A stretch of DNA of 38,450 bases from Verrucomicrobiota bacterium (GTDB lineage: Bacteria > Verrucomicrobiota > Verrucomicrobiia > Limisphaerales > SIBE01): positions 1-38,450 of the forward strand of contig JACQWK010000093.1 in the NCBI GenBank assembly GCA_016209525.1, written 5' to 3'. A program made the position numbers and the translations under genes. Positions within the stretch are counted from its first letter, which is position 1. Each line of letters begins with the position of its first letter. Below are positions 25,686 through 34,800 of the stretch, one piece after another. The notes beneath the pieces are model-generated. The model did not search any database. It had not been told where the DNA came from and was given only the letters and a program-made list of their open reading frames with translations.

Positions 25686-26306
25686 ATGGCTATCGCCGTC
25701 AGCATTGTCGAGGACGACCCGGACCTGCGCGCCGCCATGACAACGCTGATCCGCGGCACGCCCAACTTCCATTTGCTCGGCGCTTACGGTTCGGCGGAGG
25801 AAGCGTTCCGAATCATTCCCCAATGCCCCCCGGATGTGGTGCTTATGGATATCCACCTGCCCAAACTGTCTGGAATCGAGTGCGTCCGCCAATTGAAGGC
25901 GCAATTGCCCGATCTGGTGATCGTCATGCTCACGGTGAGCGACAGCGCCGACGATGTGTTTCCGGCGCTGGCGGCCGGAGCGAGCGGCTATTTGCTCAAG
26001 CGCACTCCGCCCGCCAAATTGCTGGAGGCCATCGAGGAAGTGCATCAGCACGGTTCGCCCATGTCGCCTCCCATTGCGCGGCTGGTGGTGCAAACTTTTT
26101 TTCAACGGGACAAACCGGTCGCGGAGTCGCTCACGGAGCGAGAAGAGTTGATCCTGCGCAAACTGGCCAAAGGCTGGCGCTACAAAGAAATCGCCACCGA
26201 CCTCGGCGTGGGGGTCGAGACGGTTCATACTCACATCCGTCACATCTATGCCAAGCTTCATGTCACGTCCCGGACGGAAGCTGTGGTTAAATATTTAGGA
26301 CGATAG
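25686..26306 (+). CDS. NarL/FixJ-type response regulator
   Basis: DNA-binding response regulator, 206 aa. Receiver domain (1-120): acidic pocket EDDPD (9-13), phosphoacceptor D55 in VLMDIHLP, switch T83 and K105 in YLLKRTPP. LuxR-type HTH (about 140-205): SLTEREELILRKLAKGWRYKEIATDLGVGVETVHTHIRHIYAKLHV. This is the kind of regulator paired with HisKA_3 kinases, so the propeller kinase at 21871 is the likely partner. The start at ATG 25686 is supported by the receiver beginning at residue 4. Target genes are unknown; the upstream 178 nt could hold its promoter. Confidence 0.95.
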   Translation: MAIAVSIVEDDPDLRAAMTTLIRGTPNFHLLGAYGSAEEAFRIIPQCPPDVVLMDIHLPKLSGIECVRQLKAQLPDLVIVMLTVSDSADDVFPALAAGASGYLLKRTPPAKLLEAIEEVHQHGSPMSPPIARLVVQTFFQRDKPVAESLTEREELILRKLAKGWRYKEIATDLGVGVETVHTHIRHIYAKLHVTSRTEAVVKYLGR

Positions 26307-26360
26307 GCCCGGGCCGCTGGCTCATTGAGCCACCTCCCTGCGCCTAACCTTGGACAGCGT

Positions 26361-26450
26361 TTGAATTGAACAGGAGCTAGCGGAGCTAGCGGCGGGTTTG
26401 GCAACAACACTCTCCAACTCCGTTAACTCTGTTACCTCCTGTTCAACTGA
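26361..26450. repeat. Inverted repeat GAACAGGAGCTAGCGG ... CCGTTAACTCTGTTACCTCCTGTTC
   Basis: AACAGGAGCTAGCGGAGCTAGCGG (from about 26369) faces CCGTTAACTCTGTTACCTCCTGTTCA (26420-26445), an imperfect inverted pair with a roughly 30-nt loop. The left arm also holds an internal tandem AGCTAGCGG. It lies between the response regulator and lnt, could end transcription from the left, and contains no gene. Confidence 0.75.
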
Positions 26451-26487
26451 TGTGCCATTGCCGGGATGAAGAATTGAGCTTAACCCC

Positions 26488-28533
26488 ATGCTGCGCCTAT
26501 TAAGTGCTCATGCAGCTCGGGAACGAGAGACGCCCGTCATCTTCAGCGGCCAGACGTTGGCCGCACTTGCGTTCGCGTGGATCGCCGCCCAGGTCACCGC
26601 GCATCTGTTCGAAGGCCACGACTTTCTCGTCGGAGCGTTCCTCGCCGTAACTCCCTTCGCGCTAGGAATCGTGGGTGCACCGCGGCGGCGAGAGGTGTTG
26701 TTGTTCGCTTTCGGAGGAGGTTCGGTCTTCTTCATGTCCGCGCAGTATTTCCTGGGGTTCTATTCATGGTCTGGCTTGACGGTGATGGCGCTGTGGCAAG
26801 CGGCCACACTGGCTCCGCTCGCATTGGGCCTGCGATGGCTACACGGGCGCTGGCGTTGGCCGCTCGCCTTTGCATTGCCGATTGTCTGGGTGGGCGGCGA
26901 GTATCTCCGCAACATCGGGCCGCTTTCCCTTCCCACCGGCATGCTCTATGCGCCGTGCCACCGCCAACTCTGGATGATCCAGGTATGCGATCTCGCGGGT
27001 GTGTATGGCCTCGACTTCGCCTTGGCCATGGTGAACGGCTTGCTGGCCGATGCCGCATTAGCGTGGTGGTGGTGGCGCCGCCACTCTGTTTCCGTGCAGT
27101 CCAGCGGATGGGCTGCAAATCGGCCGGGAAACCGTAGCGCGGATTTGCCATCTGCTGTATCGCAGGTTTTCAACCTGCGCCGACTCCGGCGTATCGAGAG
27201 GCACTCTGGACTGCCAAACTCGCTGCCGATTGCAAATGGGCGATACAGCAGATTACAAATCTGCGCTACGAGGAATCTGGCGGCAGTCGCGGCCACAGCC
27301 GCCATCTGGCTGTTCATTCCCGCCTACGGTTGGTATCGCCTCTCCGAAGCCGCGAGCACGATGCGTCCCGGGCCGGTCCTGACAATCGTACAGCCCGACA
27401 TTCCTTACCGCGCCGGGATTGCCGACGGATTTGATCCGCGACTGTATCTCGAACAAATGCTCGCCCTGAACGAAAAGGCGCTCACGCAAAGTCCGCCGCC
27501 GGCACTCGTGGTTTGGCCCGAGGCCATGAGCACAATGCCGCCGCTCAATGCCGAACTGCTGAGCAGCCTCCAATCGCTTCCTGAAGAACTTGCCGCCCAG
27601 CGTCAAGCCGGGCAAACCACAATCGCGCCTCTGCGACAATGGGTCGAACGGAACGGCGTGCCTTTGCTGCTGGGCAGCCTGGCCTGGCTCCCTTCGCCGA
27701 CGAATTCCGCGCGTTGGATTTGTTACAACAGCGGCATGATCGTGTCCCCGAACGGCTCGCACGACGAATCGCGCCAATTCAAAATGCGCCTCTTTCCAGG
27801 CGGCGAACAAATCCCCGGGCACGGCACCTTCATCCACGAATGGCTCCGCCGCATCATCGATCTGACTGGCCAGATTCGTACGAGAGCTGAAATCGAAGCA
27901 GGAGAACAGCGCGAGGTCTTTCGTTCGGGTTCGGGCCCGGCGCGTTACATCATTACGATTTGTTACGAGATGCTTTTCTCCGATTCTTCGGGCGCGTTTC
28001 TGAGTTCCGGAGACGGACGCAAACCGTTCGATTTTCTGGTCAACATTTCGAACGATGGCATCTTTCAACGCAGCCGGGGCCAGTTGGTGCACTGGCGCGT
28101 GGCGCCGTTCCGGGCCGTGGAATCACGGATCGGCATCGCGCGCGCGGCGAACACAGGAATTCCCGGTTTCATCAAGCCCACCGGAGAGATTTATGGCTTG
28201 GTGACAAATGGGCGCGGCCAAATCTGGACTGGGCTGGGTGCTCCCGAACTGTCGTTGATGGCGGATGTTGTGAAGCGCCGGGAGCGCGAAGGAGAATTGC
28301 TTCGGAGTCCCCGCGAATACCAGCGTCTCACCAACGACATCGCCCGCATCGCGGCCCTTCGGGCCGAGGCTGGCGTGAGCGGCCAGAGTACTCAAACCAT
28401 TTTCACGGACACTCGCCGGACGCTTTACAGCCGGACAGGAGACGTGTTCGCAAGGATGCTCATGCTGGTGCTGATGGCAACGGCGGTCGCCTCTGTCGCG
28501 GAAGCCTTGCGAAAGCCCCGGCGGCGCGAATAG
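26488..28533 (+). CDS. lnt: Apolipoprotein N-acyltransferase, with in-frame repeat insert
   Basis: Inner-membrane enzyme adding the third acyl chain to lipoprotein N-terminal cysteines. The 681-aa product has multiple membrane segments in the first half (about 25-65, 70-120, 125-190, 264-285) and a periplasmic nitrilase-like domain. The catalytic triad is present: E345 in WPEAMS, K432 in FKMRLFPGGEQIP, and C492 in ICYEMLF. The later NISNDGIF, HWRVAPFRAVES and RAANTGIPG segments match the family. Unusually, codons about 210-262 are a family A repeat (27133-27270) giving residues such as ADLPSAVSQVFNLR. It falls between membrane segments, keeps the frame (138 bp = 46 codons) and probably forms a loop. 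Length is above the usual 500-550 aa partly for this reason. ATG 26488 accepted. Confidence 0.9.
   Translation: MLRLLSAHAARERETPVIFSGQTLAALAFAWIAAQVTAHLFEGHDFLVGAFLAVTPFALGIVGAPRRREVLLFAFGGGSVFFMSAQYFLGFYSWSGLTVMALWQAATLAPLALGLRWLHGRWRWPLAFALPIVWVGGEYLRNIGPLSLPTGMLYAPCHRQLWMIQVCDLAGVYGLDFALAMVNGLLADAALAWWWWRRHSVSVQSSGWAANRPGNRSADLPSAVSQVFNLRRLRRIERHSGLPNSLPIANGRYSRLQICATRNLAAVAATAAIWLFIPAYGWYRLSEAASTMRPGPVLTIVQPDIPYRAGIADGFDPRLYLEQMLALNEKALTQSPPPALVVWPEAMSTMPPLNAELLSSLQSLPEELAAQRQAGQTTIAPLRQWVERNGVPLLLGSLAWLPSPTNSARWICYNSGMIVSPNGSHDESRQFKMRLFPGGEQIPGHGTFIHEWLRRIIDLTGQIRTRAEIEAGEQREVFRSGSGPARYIITICYEMLFSDSSGAFLSSGDGRKPFDFLVNISNDGIFQRSRGQLVHWRVAPFRAVESRIGIARAANTGIPGFIKPTGEIYGLVTNGRGQIWTGLGAPELSLMADVVKRREREGELLRSPREYQRLTNDIARIAALRAEAGVSGQSTQTIFTDTRRTLYSRTGDVFARMLMLVLMATAVASVAEALRKPRRRE
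27133..27270. repeat. Family A repeat inside lnt, in frame
   Basis: Begins CGTAGCGCGGATTTG and ends CAAATCTGCGCTACG, so the ends pair. Inner modules are CTGTATCGCAGGTTTTCAACC and GGGCGATACAGCAG. It matches the intergenic copies at 10126 and 32577 and the fragment at 6160. Being 138 bp, it leaves the lnt frame open and is read as about 46 amino acids. Confidence 0.9.
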
Positions 28534-28811
28534 ACTTAGCACTACAGCGACACCTGGTTCGGCGACTGCCAGCCTGTCCATGAGGCTGGCCACCGCGCGC
28601 CAGCGTTTGGAGTGCGTGTGCTTAAGCACCACTTTGTTAGGGCACCGCCGGCACCCTCCGCCAAGGTCGTGGCCTCCGCTCCATCGAAAGCGGCGATAAA
28701 TCGACCGCACCAAACGCTTCGCGGCCTTTTATGCCTTGAAGGAGTCCGATGATGGCTGCCCAGTTGATTTTCTTTCATTGCCGGCAGATTCGTGGTATCT
28801 GAAATGAGACC
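28534..28811. other. 278-nt gap between lnt and the cytochrome/WD40 gene
   Basis: I see no gene or clear promoter here. Short ORFs on both strands have no recognisable content. A piece with GCGTGTGCTTAAGCACCAC (28616) contains the small palindrome GTGCTTAAGCAC, which may be the edge of another dispersed repeat. Confidence 0.5.
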
Positions 28812-31800
28812 ATGACGACGCGCCGATCGACCCGCATACAGAGCCTACTTTCAAGTTGGATGATGATCACCATCGCGCTGAGCGACGCTCAGGCCGCCGA
28901 ACCTTCTACCACGAGAGCCTACGAAGCGGTGGAAGCGATCCTGGCCGAACATTGCCTCGATTGCCATGCGGCACCGGACCCGGAAGCCAAGCTGCTGATG
29001 GAAACGCATGCCGACTTGATGAAAGGCGGCGAGAGCGGTCCGGTCATTGTGGCGGGAAAAAGTTCCGAAAGTCTCATCGTCAAGATGATCGAAGGCAACT
29101 TCGAGAAGGACGGCAAAAAGAAAATCATGCCGCCTGGGAAACGGAAAAAGCTCGAAGCCTCGGAAATCGCGGTCATCAAGGCGTGGATCGACGCTGGAGC
29201 ACCTGGCCCGGTCGGAGGCCGACCGTTGGCGCGGGAACTCAACGTGCCGAAAATTATCCCGAAGGTTCCGCCGCGCCGGTCCATCCAAGCGTTCGCTTAT
29301 GATCCGAGTTCGAAGCTCCTCGCCGTCGGGCGATACGGTGAAGTGGAGTTCATTTCGGCGGAACATCGCGGCGTCGTCCGCAAGCTGACAGGTCACCGCG
29401 GCAGCGTCAACGCGCTGGCGTTTTCCGCCGGCGGCAAACAATTGTTTGTGGCCGCGGGAGAGCCCTCGTTGTTTGGCGAGGTCCGGCAATGGAATGTTGC
29501 CGACGGGACATTGCTTCAGACCCTCGAAGGCCATCGGGATGCGCTTTACTCTCTGGCGGTTTCGCCCGACGGAAAAATTCTCGCGACCGGAAGTTACGAT
29601 CAAAAAATCAAACTCTGGGAGGTCGAATCCGGAAAGGAACTTCGCACGCTCTCAGGCCACAACGGAGCGATCTTCAATCTTGCGTTTCGTCAGGACGGCA
29701 AGATACTCGCCAGCGCCAGCGCGGATCGCACGGTGAAGCTGTGGGACGTCGCCTCCGGGACACGGCGCGAGACGCTTTCGCAGGCGTTGAAGGAACTTCA
29801 CGCCGTCGTTTTCAGCCCCGATGGCAAGCGTCTTTTCGCCGGAGGCGTGGACAATCGCATTCGCGTCTGGGAGATCAGCGAGACCGCGGCGGAAACGACT
29901 AATCCCATTCTCGAATCCCGCTTCGCGCACGAGGGCGCAATTCTGAGAATTGCTTTTTCGTCCGACGGGACAACGTGCGCCTCCTCGGCGGATGATCGCA
30001 CGGTGAAGATCTGGAATTCAGCGGATCTGAAAGAAAAAGTACCGCTCGAAACCCAGCCCGATTGGCCGACAGCGCTCGCGTTCGTCTTGGAAAACAAAGC
30101 GCTGGCCGTTGGACGCCTCGATGGCACGCTGCAATTCTACGAGACCGCAAGCGGCAAACGGCTCCCGCCTCCAAAACCGCAGTTGGTCCGCGCCGAACCG
30201 CGCGGCATCCAACGCGGCGTGGCAACAAAGGTCAAATTGACCGGCGCGAACTTGATCGGTCTGAAAGAACTGAAGTTCGTTCACGCAAAACTTTCCGGAC
30301 GGCTTGTCCAGACAGCCGAACCGAAACCGACTGAAGCGTGGGCCGTGGTCAGCGCTTCCTCGGATTTGAGGCGAGGCGCTTACGAATTCTCCGTGGCCGG
30401 CGAGGCCGGAGAAAGCGGCAGAATCCAACTGCACGTGGATGATTTGCCGCAGATTTATTTGAACGCCGGCCCTGCCGGAGTTGCGCCGTCCACTGCGCTG
30501 GGCGAGGCGAGTCAGCGGCGAGACGACTCGCCTCCGCATGCCGCCGGAACAACCTTCGTCAAGCCGCCCGTCTCCGTTTGGGGCGTCCACGAAACGCCTG
30601 GTGACACGGAGCAAATTCAGATTGAGGCCAAAGCCGGCCAGAGGCTCGTATTCGATGTGGCGGCCCAACGGCTCGGATCCAAAGCCGATCCAGTGCTGAC
30701 GTTGTTCAACGCCGCCGGGACGGCCCTGGCGAGCAACAACGGTTTTGACGGAAGCAATGAGCCGCTGCTCGTTCGCACGTTTGACGCTGACGGCCTTTAT
30801 ACGCTTCGTGTGAGCGAGTTGGTGCTTGGCGCGTCAGCCGGCCACTTTTACCGGTTGTCCATCGGCGAGTTTCCCTATGTCGTAGGCTGCTACCCGTTGA
30901 GCCTGCCGGCGGACCGTGAGACCGAAGTGGAATTGATCGGCTACAATCTTCCGGCCGAACCTCGAATTAAGGTCAAAACCGGGAAGTCTGGAGAACTGGA
31001 ATTGCCCTTGGATCCGGAAAGATTTCGAAGCCGCCGGGATTTCAAATTGATTGTGAGTGACCTTCGGGAATTCACGGAAGCCGAACCCAACAACCGCCCG
31101 GAGGCAGCAACGAAGATCGACGTGCCGGCGGCGGTCTCAGGGCGCATTTGGAACACCTCATCCAGAGTTTCAAGCTCGACGAGAACGGACGAACTCAGTC
31201 AATCGGATTCGGATGCCGATTTGTTCCGCTTCGAAACCAAAGCCGGACAAACCTGGATGATCGAAACCGCGGCGGCCCAGCGCGGCACGCCGGTGGACAC
31301 GAAGATCGAAGTGTTGCACGCCGATGGCAGGCCCGTGCAACGCTTGCTCCTCCAAGCCGTGCGGAATTCAACCGTTACTTTCCGAGGAATCGACTCCAAC
31401 ACGCCGGACTGCCGTGTGGAAAACTGGGAGGAAATGGAATTGAATGAGTACCTCTACCTTCAGGGTGAAGTGGTCAAACTGTTCCGCGCGCCCCAGGGAC
31501 CCGATTCCGGTTTTCTCTTCTACGCTTCCAATGGAAGACGCCGAAATTACTTCGACACGAGCGCGACGGCGCATGCCAATGAAGAACCGTGCTACATCGT
31601 CGAACCCCGCCCGCCGGGCACCAAGCCGGCCGCCAACGGTCTTCCGGCCTTCCCGCTCTACTTCAGCAATGACGACGATGCCGCACGGAAGCTCGGGCCT
31701 GATTCGCGGCTTTATTTTACGGCTCCTGCCGACGGTGCGTATTTGATCCGTGTCACCGATGCGCGCGGGTTCGGCGGCGAACGATTTGTCTATCGACTCG

Positions 31801-32567
31801 TCGTGCGCGAGCCTCGGCCCGACTTCAACATCGCTTTGAGCGGAACGCAAACGACAATCGATGCAGGCACCGGGCGGGGCTTCACCGTGAGTGTGGAGCG
31901 CATCGACGGCTTCGACGGTGAAGTGAAAATTGAGGTGAGCCAAGTCCCGCGCGGATTGCTCGTTTCCACCCCGCTGGTGATCGAAGCCGGACATACTGAA
32001 GCGAAAGGGACGATCACGGCGGCCTTGGACGCCCAGCAACCAACCGAAACCGAGAGCAAGAGCATCGTGGTTAAGGCGACGGCCATGGTGAACGGCCGAA
32101 CGGTCGTGAAAACCATCGACAAATTTGGCCCAGTCAAACTCGGCGGAAAGCCGAAACTGTTCGTTCAGTTTGAACCCGACGCCGGCATTGGAGCGTTGCG
32201 GACCAGTGCGGCGACAAACGGACCGAACACAATCGCTGGCCCGCCTCGCATCCTGGAAATCACAGTCGCTCCAGGCCAAACCGTTCCGGCTTGGCTGAAA
32301 ATCCAGCGCAACGGCCACGACGATCTCGTGACCTTCACCGTGGAAAACCTTCCGCACGGTGTGATCGTGGACAATATCGGATTGAACGGTGTCTTGATTT
32401 CAAAGGAACAAAACGAACGTCAAATCTTCATCACCGCGGCGAAGTGGGTTCCTGAAACTGCACGCCTCTGTTACGCCGTGGCGAATCAAGCGGACAGACC
32501 TACCTCGCTCCCGGTCCTCTTGCGCATCAAGAAGCCAGCGACTCAAGTCGCGAGATCGAGCAACTGA
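28812..32567 (+). CDS. Secreted cytochrome c / WD40 propeller / pre-peptidase C-terminal domain protein
   Basis: A 1251-aa exported protein. A signal peptide is at 1-29 (MMITIALSDAQA). A planctomycete-type cytochrome c domain (35-130) has CLDCH (C48, C51, H52) and MPPGKRKKL. A WD40 propeller follows (about 150-450), with repeated LAFSxDGKxLASxSxDxTVKLWD blades such as GHNGAIFNLAFRQDGK. Later come beta-rich regions, including pre-peptidase C-terminal-like domains (about 590-690 and 760-890) with YTLRVSE and AYLIRVTDARG. The gene sits among other Verrucomicrobiota-type secreted redox proteins. The function may be haem-based sensing or adhesion; unknown. A small inverted repeat inside it (30505-30533) is in frame. 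ATG 28812 fits the signal peptide. Confidence 0.85.
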   Translation: MTTRRSTRIQSLLSSWMMITIALSDAQAAEPSTTRAYEAVEAILAEHCLDCHAAPDPEAKLLMETHADLMKGGESGPVIVAGKSSESLIVKMIEGNFEKDGKKKIMPPGKRKKLEASEIAVIKAWIDAGAPGPVGGRPLARELNVPKIIPKVPPRRSIQAFAYDPSSKLLAVGRYGEVEFISAEHRGVVRKLTGHRGSVNALAFSAGGKQLFVAAGEPSLFGEVRQWNVADGTLLQTLEGHRDALYSLAVSPDGKILATGSYDQKIKLWEVESGKELRTLSGHNGAIFNLAFRQDGKILASASADRTVKLWDVASGTRRETLSQALKELHAVVFSPDGKRLFAGGVDNRIRVWEISETAAETTNPILESRFAHEGAILRIAFSSDGTTCASSADDRTVKIWNSADLKEKVPLETQPDWPTALAFVLENKALAVGRLDGTLQFYETASGKRLPPPKPQLVRAEPRGIQRGVATKVKLTGANLIGLKELKFVHAKLSGRLVQTAEPKPTEAWAVVSASSDLRRGAYEFSVAGEAGESGRIQLHVDDLPQIYLNAGPAGVAPSTALGEASQRRDDSPPHAAGTTFVKPPVSVWGVHETPGDTEQIQIEAKAGQRLVFDVAAQRLGSKADPVLTLFNAAGTALASNNGFDGSNEPLLVRTFDADGLYTLRVSELVLGASAGHFYRLSIGEFPYVVGCYPLSLPADRETEVELIGYNLPAEPRIKVKTGKSGELELPLDPERFRSRRDFKLIVSDLREFTEAEPNNRPEAATKIDVPAAVSGRIWNTSSRVSSSTRTDELSQSDSDADLFRFETKAGQTWMIETAAAQRGTPVDTKIEVLHADGRPVQRLLLQAVRNSTVTFRGIDSNTPDCRVENWEEMELNEYLYLQGEVVKLFRAPQGPDSGFLFYASNGRRRNYFDTSATAHANEEPCYIVEPRPPGTKPAANGLPAFPLYFSNDDDAARKLGPDSRLYFTAPADGAYLIRVTDARGFGGERFVYRLVVREPRPDFNIALSGTQTTIDAGTGRGFTVSVERIDGFDGEVKIEVSQVPRGLLVSTPLVIEAGHTEAKGTITAALDAQQPTETESKSIVVKATAMVNGRTVVKTIDKFGPVKLGGKPKLFVQFEPDAGIGALRTSAATNGPNTIAGPPRILEITVAPGQTVPAWLKIQRNGHDDLVTFTVENLPHGVIVDNIGLNGVLISKEQNERQIFITAAKWVPETARLCYAVANQADRPTSLPVLLRIKKPATQVARSSN
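30505..30533. repeat. Nine-base inverted repeat AGGCGAGTC / GACTCGCCT within the WD40 gene
   Basis: Perfect nine-base arms AGGCGAGTC (30505-30513) and GACTCGCCT (30525-30533) with an 11-base loop, encoding EASQRRDDSP in an apparent linker. The location suggests a repeat fragment tolerated between domains. Confidence 0.6.
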
Positions 32568-32576
32568 GCAAGTCGC

Positions 32577-33047
32577 CGTAGCGAAGATTTTCAATCTGCC
32601 GTATCGCCGATTTGCAATCGGCAGGGCGTCCACAAATTCCAGAGCGCGCGAAATTGTCGGCGGTCGGCATACCGGAATGCAATTCCTCCGAGTAACTTGC
32701 CGGTGACTGGCTGCTTCGGTTGCCGACAGCGGACTGGTTTGCTGAGATACAGCGCAGCGCGGTGGAGCCGCAACCGAAACGGAGCGCGGCTGTGGTCGAA
32801 GACCCAGCCGCAGCGCGCCGAAATTGTCGGGCCGCTGCGGCTGGTGCTGCGCACACTGCCGCCCTCCGGGAAATTCGCGCTGCCGGCGACCATTGCGGCA
32901 GATACTGACAGATCGCACGGCGGTTACAGAGGAGACCGTGGGATGGACTACACGCCGAAGGTTTGTAGTCCCGCCTTTAGGCGGCCCGAACCGGCTAAAG
33001 CCGGGACTACAAACGCCTACCTGTCGTTCATCCAACGGTCTCGTCAA
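32577..33047. repeat. Repeat cluster in 660-nt gap: family A piece and family B copy
   Basis: Three pieces are visible in the gap before the first pseudopilin. First, a family A fragment (32577-32630: CGTAGCGAAGATTTTCAAT, GCCGATTTGCAATCGGC). Second, a GC-rich palindromic part around 32760-32850 with AGCCGCAACCGAAACGGAGC and GACCCAGCCGCAGCG. Third, a family B element of 113 nt (32935-33047), an inverted near-copy of 6331-6453. No gene is seen. The remaining 33048-33200 includes GCCGCGCGGACAAGCTGTCCGCG, another small palindrome. Confidence 0.82.
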
Positions 33048-33203
33048 TAACTCAAGGATCTCGCCCAAAGGCCGCGCGGACAAGCTGTCCGCGCTCCTCC
33101 TTGAACTAATCGTCGCCCCCCCGTGGGCCTTCAAACGCACAGTTGACTTGTTCAGGGCCGGACTCTAATGTTTTTTTAAATCTCAGACAACTTTGGTCCA
33201 GAG

Positions 33204-33227
33204 CCATTGAACCAGCAACCAGACGCT
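33204..33227 (+). promoter_or_regulatory. Conserved leader before first pseudopilin gene
   Basis: CCATTGAACCAGCAACC ends a few bases before ATG 33228 and closely matches CCATTGACCAACAACCC before the second paralogue (37356). It occupies the ribosome-binding position, where no AGGAGG is found, and could be a shared translation or regulatory element. Alternatively the TTG inside it (33207, 37359) starts the protein. Confidence 0.5.
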
Positions 33228-34109
33228 ATGCCTATGCAGAAGAAACAGACAGCCATCTCCCAAACCACAACTCGTCGCGCGTTCACGCTCATCGAGTTGT
33301 TGGTCGTCATCGCCATCATCGCCATCTTGGCCGGCATGCTCCTCCCGGCATTGTCCCGCGCCAAAGACAAGGCCCAAGCCACAGGCGACATCAATAACGT
33401 CAAGCAGATTCTCTTGGCGAATCACATGTACGCCGGCGACAATGATGATCGAGTGGCGCATCCGACTTGGGGTAGTGATTTGTCAGGTCCGGACGGCTGG
33501 GCCTACGCCACCTCGAACGGCGGGAGGATCCCCGGAGGACCGGCCACTCCTGGAAGCGCCGCGGGCCGCGATGTGAATTCCGTCCAGTTCAGCAATCAGT
33601 TGGCGTTCTTCAAAATCAGCCAGCTCGGACCTTTCCTGAGCACCCACCAAGTCATGTGGTGCCCGAAAGATGTGGCCCAGCGTGGCTCCGGAAAGTTCAA
33701 GACCTGGTGGCTCGCTCGGCCGGTGAAGATCACTTCTTACTGCTGGAACGGCACGATCGGAGGCTATGTCGGACCGAGATCAGGGCAGCTCGCAGGCGGC
33801 AAGACCTACAAGATAACAGACTTTCTCCCGACGGACATCCAACTCTGGGAACAGAACGAAACCGATGGGTTCTACTTCAATGATGCGGGCAATAATCCGG
33901 AAACCGGCGGTGAAGGTGTTTCCCAGCGGCACGCCGGCCGTGGAGACTATACCGGCAACACAGACAGAGGCGGTGGCGCCATGATCGGCCGTTTCGGCGG
34001 CACGGCGGAGTTCATCAAATTCAAGAAATTTTACGATTTCCTCAACACCAAGCTGTACTCCCGGCCCAACGAACTCCTCAATGGTCCCGGCTATGGCGGA
34101 CCGCGGTAA
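33228..34109 (+). CDS. Type II/IV pseudopilin-like protein (prepilin cleavage motif), paralogue 1
   Basis: A 293-aa protein, cleaved and methylated by a prepilin peptidase if the pathway works. N-terminal leader, then [26 protein letters not shown], the prepilin motif and hydrophobic helix (about 18-43). A long globular part follows with [40 protein letters not shown] and [20 protein letters not shown]. Such large pseudopilins are numerous in Verrucomicrobiota genomes and their role is unknown. ATG 33228 is preferred to TTG 33207. A second copy lies at 37386. The small lipoprotein gene follows 31 nt downstream and may be co-transcribed. Confidence 0.9.
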   Translation: MPMQKKQTAISQTTTRRAFTLIELLVVIAIIAILAGMLLPALSRAKDKAQATGDINNVKQILLANHMYAGDNDDRVAHPTWGSDLSGPDGWAYATSNGGRIPGGPATPGSAAGRDVNSVQFSNQLAFFKISQLGPFLSTHQVMWCPKDVAQRGSGKFKTWWLARPVKITSYCWNGTIGGYVGPRSGQLAGGKTYKITDFLPTDIQLWEQNETDGFYFNDAGNNPETGGEGVSQRHAGRGDYTGNTDRGGGAMIGRFGGTAEFIKFKKFYDFLNTKLYSRPNELLNGPGYGGPR

Positions 34110-34140
34110 AGTCGTGAGAGAATCTGGCGAGGATCTTCGC

Positions 34141-34467
34141 GTGCAGTTCCTGCGTTCGGTACAAGCTGTCGGAGCCACGGTCGTTCTGTTCTGCGCCATC
34201 GGCTGCTCCAAATCGGCGGAGAAAAGCGGACCAACCACGTTTAATCTCAAAGGGGCTGCCGAGGTCACAGGGGCGCTCGAGAGCAAGGACTATGGGACCG
34301 CGCTCCAAACCCTCGGTCAAATCAAAGCGGCTTTAACTCCAGAGCAACGGGAAGAGTACAACAAGCTCCTCCGAGGGGTCAAAGACCTGCTACTCGAGCG
34401 AATGAGCACCGACGAAGCGGCGGGAAAAGCTTACCAAGCCCTGCGCTTCCTCGAAAGCGGGCGCTGA
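34141..34467 (+). CDS. Small lipoprotein, function unknown
   Basis: I do not recognise the family. With GTG 34141 the product is 108 aa: a short signal (QFLRSVQAVGATVVLFC), then a lipobox-like AIGC with Cys22 as the likely lipidated residue, then a charged helical domain (DYGTALQTLGQIKAALTPEQREEYNKLLRGVKDLLLER). GAGGATC lies eight or so bases before the GTG and supports this start. A longer frame from ATG 34081 would overlap the pseudopilin and put an odd basic tail before the signal. It sits 31 nt after the pseudopilin, so the two probably share a transcript. Confidence 0.65.
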   Translation: MQFLRSVQAVGATVVLFCAIGCSKSAEKSGPTTFNLKGAAEVTGALESKDYGTALQTLGQIKAALTPEQREEYNKLLRGVKDLLLERMSTDEAAGKAYQALRFLESGR

Positions 34468-34533
34468 CGGCACCCGCAATTCCGGCGCCTGACCAACCAG
34501 AGCCGCCGGTTTTCTGGTGGACGGCGCGAACGA

Positions 34534-34571
34534 TTCCCCTCTCCCTTGGGGAGAGGGCCAGGGTGAGGGGA
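34534..34571. repeat. CCCCTCTCCC-ttgg-GGGAGAGGG palindrome (family C)
   Basis: CCCCTCTCCCTTGGGGAGAGGG (34537-34558) folds tightly, followed by CAGGGTGAGGGG. It is the same type as the units at 44-160 and 3925-4012. It lies in the 333-nt gap between the convergent lipoprotein and cytochrome genes, where it could serve both as a terminator. No T-run is present, so classical intrinsic termination is not certain. No gene is seen in the remainder. Confidence 0.7.
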
Positions 34572-34800
34572 AAAAGGGCCAGTCAAATACTGGGAACAAA
34601 GCAGCTTGCCGCTGAACTCAGGAATCGTGAGCGTCGTTCCGAAGGAGTGCGGCCGGTTCACCGGGGCTTTCCACTCACGGATCTAACTGAGAGCGAACCA
34701 AAGGCGGCGCTCCAACGTCCGACTCCTAAGGCTTCAAGCCTCTCGATGCCTTGCGAAATTTGGACGTCGCAAGCCGCGATTTGGTAGCGTTGCTGTCGCC

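Noticed and set aside
31368..32357. 329-codon minus-strand ORF
   Set aside because: Antisense to the 1251-aa cytochrome/WD40 protein, with no motif of its own.
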